DNA from: an uncultured Lachnospiraceae bacterium
GTDB taxonomy: Bacteria; Bacillota; Clostridia; Lachnospirales; Lachnospiraceae
Direction of reading: 5' to 3'
DNA length: 5,835 bases
Assembly: GCA_902767065.1 (NCBI GenBank)
Contig: CACXFW010000213.1
Location: forward strand, 1-5,835
The translations under genes were made by a program, and so were the position numbers. This document shows, piece by piece, positions 1 to 5,835 of this stretch (its first letter is position 1; each line of letters opens with the position of its first letter). The notes beneath the pieces were generated by a model. That model saw nothing but the letters and a program-made list of their open reading frames with translations, did not search any database and was not told where the DNA came from.

Positions 1-5
1 ATTGT

Positions 6-39
6 GGGCGGTCAGAGGTGCTTCGCACCTTGTCCGCCC
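6..39. repeat. GC-rich hairpin at the window's left edge
   Basis: GGGCGG (6-11) pairs with CCGCCC (34-39), and inside it AGGTGC (16-21) pairs with GCACCT (25-30) around a TTC loop. The two stems are separated by a small internal loop. It could end the transcript of an unseen upstream gene, but no T-run follows the stem (ATGAATTC comes next), so it is not a canonical intrinsic terminator. It abuts a second inverted repeat at 41-100, and the pair looks like one composite intergenic element. Confidence 0.6.
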
Positions 40-40
40 C

Positions 41-100
41 ATGAATTCTCAAAAATCGTCCGGTGAGTAAACTCCCCGTCCTGATTTTGTGAGAATTCAT
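41..100. repeat. Imperfect inverted repeat with EcoRI-like ends in the operon leader
   Basis: The left arm at 41-57 (ATGAATTCTCAAAAATC) is the reverse complement of the right arm at 83-100 apart from one extra base. Within the 25-nt centre, GGTGAGT (62-68) can pair with ACTCCCC (71-77) with one mismatch around an AA loop. Transcribed, the 60 nt could fold into one long hairpin ending 34 nt before the atpH ribosome site. It may be a REP/MITE-like interspersed element or a leader structure of the ATPase mRNA. The sequence alone does not decide between these. Confidence 0.6.
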
Positions 101-134
101 GAGGTGCTGAATAGTTACATGAAAAGAATCATCG
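101..134 (+). promoter_or_regulatory. Short leader before atpH, no clear promoter
   Basis: This AT-richer stretch lies between the inverted repeat and the atpH ribosome site. I looked for sigma-70-type -35/-10 pairs. TTGTGA (87-92) resembles a -35 box, but no good TATAAT-like hexamer lies about 17 nt downstream (only weak matches such as TTACAT at 115-120). The operon promoter may be here, upstream of the window, or of another class. Nothing firm can be called. Confidence 0.15.
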
Positions 135-143
135 TAAGGAGGT
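135..143 (+). promoter_or_regulatory. Ribosome binding site fixing the GTG start of atpH
   Basis: TAAGGAGGT is a near-perfect anti-16S match ending 6 nt before the GTG at 150. This strength and spacing support a non-ATG start for the first gene. Confidence 0.85.
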
Positions 144-149
144 ACAAGA

Positions 150-467
150 GTGGCGAAAAGTACCATTGATGCGATCCGGGAGGTTGAGCAGGAGACGATG
201 GAGGCTGAAAGAAAAGCCGCTGCCGACGCCAGGGAGCTCGCCTCTAAGACCAGGGATGATGCCGAAGCCCTGATCCGGGAAGCCGTCAAAAAAGCGCTAA
301 GTGATGCGCAGACGATCATTTCCCAGGCCCAGGAAAGGCAGAAGGAACTCGTTGACTCAAAGTCCCGGGAAGCGAAGAAGACCGTGGAGAAGCTGAAGGC
401 GTCAGCCGCGTCAAAGAGCGCGAAGGCGGTGAAGGCGATTCTGGCTCTTGCGTCCGGCCAGGACTGA
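150..467 (+). CDS. atpH: V/A-type ATPase subunit G/H (peripheral-stalk coiled coil)
   Basis: This 105-residue protein is rich in Ala, Lys, Glu and Arg, with no cysteine, no aromatic residue and no membrane segment. It reads as almost unbroken heptad-type coiled coil from about residue 5 to 95. That is the character of the small stalk subunit (G or H; called NtpF in E. hirae), which pairs with subunit E to form the peripheral stalks that stop the catalytic head from rotating. It is the first gene of the operon, as in E. hirae and Thermus. The start is GTG, chosen because a strong AGGAGG site lies 6 nt upstream and the opening IDAIREVEQ resembles family N-termini. A 33-nt gap separates it from ntpI. 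Low-complexity coiled coils resemble many proteins, so the call rests on composition, size and position together. Confidence 0.88.
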   Translation: MAKSTIDAIREVEQETMEAERKAAADARELASKTRDDAEALIREAVKKALSDAQTIISQAQERQKELVDSKSREAKKTVEKLKASAASKSAKAVKAILALASGQD

Positions 468-500
468 CCATTTGCTGTCGGAAAGGAGATAAAACAGCCT

Positions 501-2998
<2,498 letters not shown>

Positions 2999-3013
2999 TG
3001 AAGGAGATTTCCA

Positions 3014-3604
3014 ATGGCAGGTTTAGATAAGATATTAGAGGATATCCGAAGCGAATCCGCGAAGGAGGTCGAATCCGTGATGCGTGAGGCGAAGGCCGAA
3101 TACGACGCGAAGATGGAGGAAGCCCGGAAAGAGGCGGATACGCAGGCTGCGAGGATCCTTGCCAGGGCGAAGAGCCAGGCAGACGATCTGATCGCGCGTG
3201 CGGATTCCGCTGCGGCGCTGGAGGAAAAACGCATGATTCTCCTTGCAAAGCAGGAGATGATCAGCGATGTCATGGAGCAGGCGAAGAAGGCATTTTTAAG
3301 CCTTCCGGCGGATCAGTATTTTGACCTGATCCTGAAGCTGGTCAGCCGCCATGCGCTCCCGAAAGAGGGGGAGATCTGCTTTAGCAGACATGATTTTGAA
3401 CGCCTTCCGAAGAACTTTGCCGCGAAGCTTGTCGCGGCGCTTCCCGAAGGAGCCAGCCTGAATGTGTCCAAAGAGGACGAGAAGATCGAGGGCGGTTTCA
3501 TTCTGAAGTATGACGGACTCGAGCAGAACCTGTCCGTGGAAGAGATCTTCGAGGAGAAGAAAGACCAGATGACGGATGCGGCGGGGAAGGTCCTGTTCTC
3601 CTGA
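3014..3604 (+). CDS. ntpE: V-type ATPase subunit E (peripheral stalk)
   Basis: This 196-residue protein is soluble and of usual family length. Residues 1 to about 95 are a highly charged, Ala-rich coiled coil that would pair with the atpH product. Residues about 96-196 form the globular part that grips the top of the catalytic head. They include the family signature GGFILKYDGLEQNLSVEEIF (from residue 160) and the end KVLFS. The E/H pairs act as stators linking the head to subunit I. The ATG at 3014 follows AAGGAGA (3001-3007) with 6-nt spacing and lies 15 nt after the ntpK stop, so cotranscription is expected. A 133-nt gap follows before ntpC. The frame is intact. Confidence 0.95.
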   Translation: MAGLDKILEDIRSESAKEVESVMREAKAEYDAKMEEARKEADTQAARILARAKSQADDLIARADSAAALEEKRMILLAKQEMISDVMEQAKKAFLSLPADQYFDLILKLVSRHALPKEGEICFSRHDFERLPKNFAAKLVAALPEGASLNVSKEDEKIEGGFILKYDGLEQNLSVEEIFEEKKDQMTDAAGKVLFS

Positions 3605-3737
3605 GGGAGAGGGTCCTGAAGGAGCCGGATTCCGTTCGAAAGTACGAGTCTTGAGGGACGAAGCAGTTTCGAGTACGGGATCGGCATCCGGACGGATATT
3701 GTAAGGACGAAACTGTCGTTTACAGAGGAGGAATACA
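3605..3737 (+). promoter_or_regulatory. Structured 133-nt gap between ntpE and ntpC
   Basis: No gene is visible here. CCGGATTCCG (3625-3634) pairs with CGGCATCCGG (3682-3691), with one mismatch. CAGTTTCG (3664-3671) is an exact reverse complement of CGAAACTG (3708-3715), extendable by ACGA (3658-3661) with TCGT (3716-3719) across a 2-nt bulge. The two pairings interleave, so both cannot form as simple hairpins. The second ends 4 nt before the strong ntpC ribosome site AGAGGAGG (3724-3731). There is no T-run, so this is not a standard terminator. An internal promoter, RNA-processing site or attenuator is possible but unproven. Confidence 0.4.
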
Positions 3738-4703
3738 ATGGCCGAACAATATATCTATGCGGTCGCGCGTGTTCGTTCCCGTGAGCTGTCCCTGCTGAAT
3801 GAGTCCGTGATCGGGCAGCTGTGTGCCGCGTCAGGGGAGGAGGACTGCCTCCGGATCCTGAATGAGAAGGGCTGGGGGAATCCGGACCTTCCCAGCGAGG
3901 AAATGTTCCGCGAGGAAGAGAAGAAGACCTGGGCATTTATCCGCGAGCTGGTTCCGGATCAGATGCAGATCTTTGACGTGTTCCGGCTGACGGCGGATTA
4001 CCATAACCTCAAGGCGGCTGTCAAGGAGAGCTGCATTGACGGCACCCATCCCGGGATCTATCAGGAGGATGGGACGCTGGATGCGGGCGTCATGGAGACG
4101 GCGGTTGCGGAATCGGATTACGAAGCCCTTCCGAAGTCCATGCGCGCGGTTGCGCAGGAGGCGAAGGAGACGCTCCTTCAGACCAGGGACGGCCAGCTGT
4201 GTGACGCGATCATCGACCGGGCGGCGCTGGAGGCGGTGCGCGAAGCCGGCGCGAAGACCGGAGAGAAGCTTCTTCAGGACTATGGAGAGCTGATCTGCGC
4301 GACCGGGGATATCCGGATTGCCGTGCGAAGCGCGAAGTGCGGAAAGGACCGCCAGTTCCTGATGAAGGCTCTGGCGCCCTGCGAAACCCTCGACATTGAG
4401 CTTCTTGCGGACGCCGCTTCTTCCGGGATGGACGCGGTCTGCGCTTACCTGGATCACACGGTGTACGCGGATGCGGTTGACGAGCTGAAGGCTTCCGTGG
4501 CTTCCTTCGAGCGCTGGTGTGACAACCGGATGATCGAGACGATCCGGCCTCAGATTCACAATCCGTTCGGCATCGGACCGGTCGCGGCATATATCCTTGC
4601 CCGTGAAAATGAGATCAGGACGGTACGCATCATCCTTGCGGCGAAGAGAAACTCGCTGCCTGAGGAAATGCTCCGGGAAAGGGTAAGGGCAATGTATGTA
4701 TAA
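3738..4703 (+). CDS. ntpC: V/A-type ATPase subunit C (central-shaft socket, AC39/d family)
   Basis: This 321-residue soluble protein is close to the length recalled for Thermus C and E. hirae NtpC. The family protein sits as a funnel on the K ring and receives the D/F shaft, joining the ATP-driven part to the membrane rotor. The opening YIYAVARVRSRELSLLNES and the motif FDVFRLTADYHNLKAAVKES (near residue 80-100) fit the vATP-synt_AC39 family. The late segment NPFGIGPVAAYILARENEIR (about 275-295) is its most conserved part and gives the clearest identification. It is mostly helical, with no membrane segment. The ATG at 3738 follows AGAGGAGG with 6-nt spacing. Its last 8 nt overlap ntpF, so translation of the two is probably coupled. 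Confidence 0.95.
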   Translation: MAEQYIYAVARVRSRELSLLNESVIGQLCAASGEEDCLRILNEKGWGNPDLPSEEMFREEEKKTWAFIRELVPDQMQIFDVFRLTADYHNLKAAVKESCIDGTHPGIYQEDGTLDAGVMETAVAESDYEALPKSMRAVAQEAKETLLQTRDGQLCDAIIDRAALEAVREAGAKTGEKLLQDYGELICATGDIRIAVRSAKCGKDRQFLMKALAPCETLDIELLADAASSGMDAVCAYLDHTVYADAVDELKASVASFERWCDNRMIETIRPQIHNPFGIGPVAAYILARENEIRTVRIILAAKRNSLPEEMLRERVRAMYV

Positions 4704-5028
4704 GGCAGCGGTAATGGGTGACTGGGATTCCATCTATGGATTCTCCGCGCTTGGCCTGGATACCTTCCGCATCGAGGCGGAGGATTCGGCGCAGGAAGCG
4801 ATGGATCTTCTGAAACGGCTGTCCCAGAGCCACTATGAGATCATTTATATCACGGAAGCACTGGCAAAGCGGATTCCGGAAGAGATCGAACACTTTCGTC
4901 TGCAGACAAGCCCCGCGGTGATTCTCATTCCGGGAATCTCCGGCAATACGGGCGATGGCCTGAGCGCCGTAAAGAAATCGGTGGAACAGGCAGTCGGAAG
5001 CGATATCATATTTGGAAAAGGCACCTGA
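4696..5028 (+). CDS. ntpF: V/A-type ATPase subunit F (central shaft)
   Basis: This 110-residue protein has the small Rossmann-like fold expected of subunit F (called NtpG in E. hirae). It binds subunit D in the rotating shaft and can affect activity. The N-terminus MYKAAVMGDWDSIYGFSALG matches the family pattern of a first strand followed by GD.DS..GF.ALG. The middle has YEIIYITEALAKRI, and the end has ILIPGISGNTGDGLSAVKKS and then VGSDIIF. The ATG at 4696 lies inside the last codons of ntpC (8-nt overlap), with AAGGG (4685-4689) 6 nt upstream. The start fixes itself because the first residues are conserved. The stop codon overlaps the first copy of the downstream 38-bp repeat. Confidence 0.95.
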   Translation: MYKAAVMGDWDSIYGFSALGLDTFRIEAEDSAQEAMDLLKRLSQSHYEIIYITEALAKRIPEEIEHFRLQTSPAVILIPGISGNTGDGLSAVKKSVEQAVGSDIIFGKGT

Positions 5029-5108
5029 CGGACAAGTGACAGCCCCAGAGGCGGGACTTCGCCGGACGGATACGTGACAGGCCCAAAGGCGGGACTTCGC
5101 CGGACGGA
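5027..5108. repeat. 38-bp tandem repeat, two copies plus a fragment, between ntpF and ntpA
   Basis: Copy 1 spans 5027-5064 and copy 2 spans 5065-5102, with 34 of 38 positions identical by eye. A third copy begins at 5103 with GACGGA and then diverges. Each copy holds a small stem, GGCGG-GACT-TCGCC (5050-5063 and 5088-5101), with one G-T pair. The first copy starts on the last two bases of the ntpF stop. The units are directly contiguous with no spacers. Function is unknown; the repeat may be an expanded intergenic element or a run of protein or RNA binding sites. Confidence 0.85.
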
Positions 5109-5160
5109 CCGGGGGATTTCCGGGTAACCGGTAAGGTGCTGAGAATAAACATAAGAAAGG
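5109..5160 (+). promoter_or_regulatory. ntpA 5' region: small GTAA-loop hairpin and ribosome site
   Basis: CCGG (5120-5123) pairs with CCGG (5128-5131) around a GTAA loop, a GNRA-type tetraloop if transcribed, with two further flanking T-A pairs beyond a mismatch. The A-rich stretch that follows ends in AAGG (5157-5160), 8 nt before the ntpA ATG. This site is weaker than those of the other genes. No convincing -35/-10 pair or T-run terminator is visible. Confidence 0.4.
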
Positions 5161-5168
5161 CACAGGAT

Positions 5169-5835
5169 ATGGCAAAGGGAACAATCAAGAAAGTGTCCGG
5201 ACCGCTTGTCGTGGCGACAGGCATGCGTGACGCGAACATGTTCGACGTGTGCCGTGTCTCGGACAGGAGACTGATCGGAGAGGTCATCGAAATTCATGGT
5301 GACGAGGCCTCCGTTCAGGTCTACGAGGAGACGGCGGGACTGGCTCCCGGGGAACCGGTCGAGTCGACGGGAGCGCCTCTGAGCGTAGAGCTCGGCCCCG
5401 GACTGATCGGAAGTATCTATGACGGAATCCAGAGGCCGCTGGTCGACATCATGAAGCAGACCAATTCCAATCTGCTTGCAAGGGGAATCGAGGTTCCGTC
5501 ACTGAACCGCGAGAAGGTATGGCATTTTACCCCCATTGCGAAGGCAGGGGATCATGTCATCGGCGGGGATATCCTGGGAAGCGTGCAGGAGACGCATATC
5601 ATTACCCAGAAGATCATGGTTCCGCCAAATACAGAAGGTATCCTGAAGGAGATCAAAGAAGGAGATTTCAAGGTGACGGACACCGTCGCGGTCCTGAAGA
5701 AGGATGACGGGACTGACCTTGAGATCACGCTGATCCAGAAGTGGCCGGTCCGCCGTGAGAGACCCTACGCGAAGAAGATCGCGCCGGACAAACCGCTGGT
5801 CACGGGACAAAGAGTGATCGACACGCTGTTTCCCA
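5169..5835 (+). CDS. ntpA: V/A-type ATPase catalytic subunit A (N-terminal part, cut by window end)
   Basis: The window holds 222 codons of a gene expected to encode about 590 residues. Subunit A hydrolyses or makes ATP in the A3B3 head. Residues about 1-70 form the N-terminal beta-barrel (GTIKKVSGPLVVATGM, then the family motif IGEVIEIHGDEASVQVYEET at 36-55). LGPGLIGSIYDGIQRPL at 75-91 is the hallmark leading into the subunit A-specific insertion. That insertion, roughly 110-190, includes HFTPIAKAGDHVIGGDILG and is absent from subunit B and F-type beta, so it rules those out. WPVRRERP (192-199) and LVTGQRVIDTLFP follow, and the window stops just before the expected ATP-binding P-loop, so catalytic residues cannot be checked. 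The ATG at 5169 has AAGG 8 nt upstream and matches family N-termini. The frame is open to the window end. Confidence 0.97.
   Translation, partial: MAKGTIKKVSGPLVVATGMRDANMFDVCRVSDRRLIGEVIEIHGDEASVQVYEETAGLAPGEPVESTGAPLSVELGPGLIGSIYDGIQRPLVDIMKQTNSNLLARGIEVPSLNREKVWHFTPIAKAGDHVIGGDILGSVQETHIITQKIMVPPNTEGILKEIKEGDFKVTDTVAVLKKDDGTDLEITLIQKWPVRRERPYAKKIAPDKPLVTGQRVIDTLFP

Noticed and set aside
6..39. Intrinsic terminator of an upstream gene
   Set aside because: The stem is strong, but ATGAATTC rather than a T-run follows, so a terminator cannot be claimed.
3313..3936. 207-codon - strand open frame across the ntpE end, gap and ntpC start
   Set aside because: It is antisense to two firm genes, Ser/Pro/Arg-rich in composition, with no recognisable domain.
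3831..4733. 300-codon open frame on the - strand opposite ntpC
   Set aside because: It is antisense to a clear AC39-family gene, shows no family features I can recognise, and is explained by the G/C-rich third positions of ntpC.
5027..5108. Tandem repeat as a CRISPR array
   Set aside because: The copies are directly joined with no unique spacers, and no cas gene is in the window.
4630..5297. Overlapping - strand open frames spanning the tandem repeat
   Set aside because: They contain repeated peptides only because the 38-bp DNA unit is read in shifting frames, and their ends are antisense to ntpF and ntpA.
5169..5835. ntpA as a truncated gene lacking its P-loop
   Set aside because: The frame is open to the window edge, and the P-loop is expected just beyond it, so the loss is due only to the window boundary.

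Overview
The window holds the first seven genes of a bacterial V/A-type ATPase operon, all on the + strand, in the order H(G)-I-K-E-C-F-A. It runs from a structured leader (1-149) to an ntpA gene cut off by the window end at 5835. The order matches the Enterococcus hirae ntp and Thermus V/A-ATPase operons, so ntpB and ntpD are expected just downstream. Strong AGGAGG-type ribosome sites, G/C-rich third codon positions, and a bacterial V-type operon with a four-helix K subunit suggest a moderately GC-rich Clostridia (Lachnospiraceae-like) anaerobe. The lineage is inferred, not shown.

Layout: 1-100 carries two back-to-back hairpins. atpH (150-467) encodes the small coiled-coil peripheral-stalk subunit. 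ntpI (501-2516) encodes the large membrane stator subunit. ntpK (2519-2998) encodes the rotor-ring proteolipid and ntpE (3014-3604) the second peripheral-stalk subunit. A 133-nt gap rich in dyad symmetry follows. ntpC (3738-4703) and ntpF (4696-5028), which overlap by 8 nt, encode the socket and small subunit of the central shaft. A 140-nt gap then carries a 38-bp tandem repeat, followed by the first 222 codons of ntpA (5169 onward), the catalytic subunit.

The genes make one rotary machine. A (with B, outside the window) would hydrolyse or make ATP. F and C (with D, outside the window) transmit torque to the K ring. I carries the ion half-channels, and the E/H pairs hold the head still. The K protein has every residue that binds Na+ in the E. 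hirae ring, so the enzyme probably moves Na+ rather than H+.

I found no previously undescribed multi-gene system. The coding part is a standard operon with intact frames. The less ordinary content is between genes: the double-hairpin leader, the tandem repeat before ntpA, an 11-mer shared by the two large gaps, and the competing dyads before ntpC. Within the proteins, the point to check is an extra carboxylate in the third helix of K.
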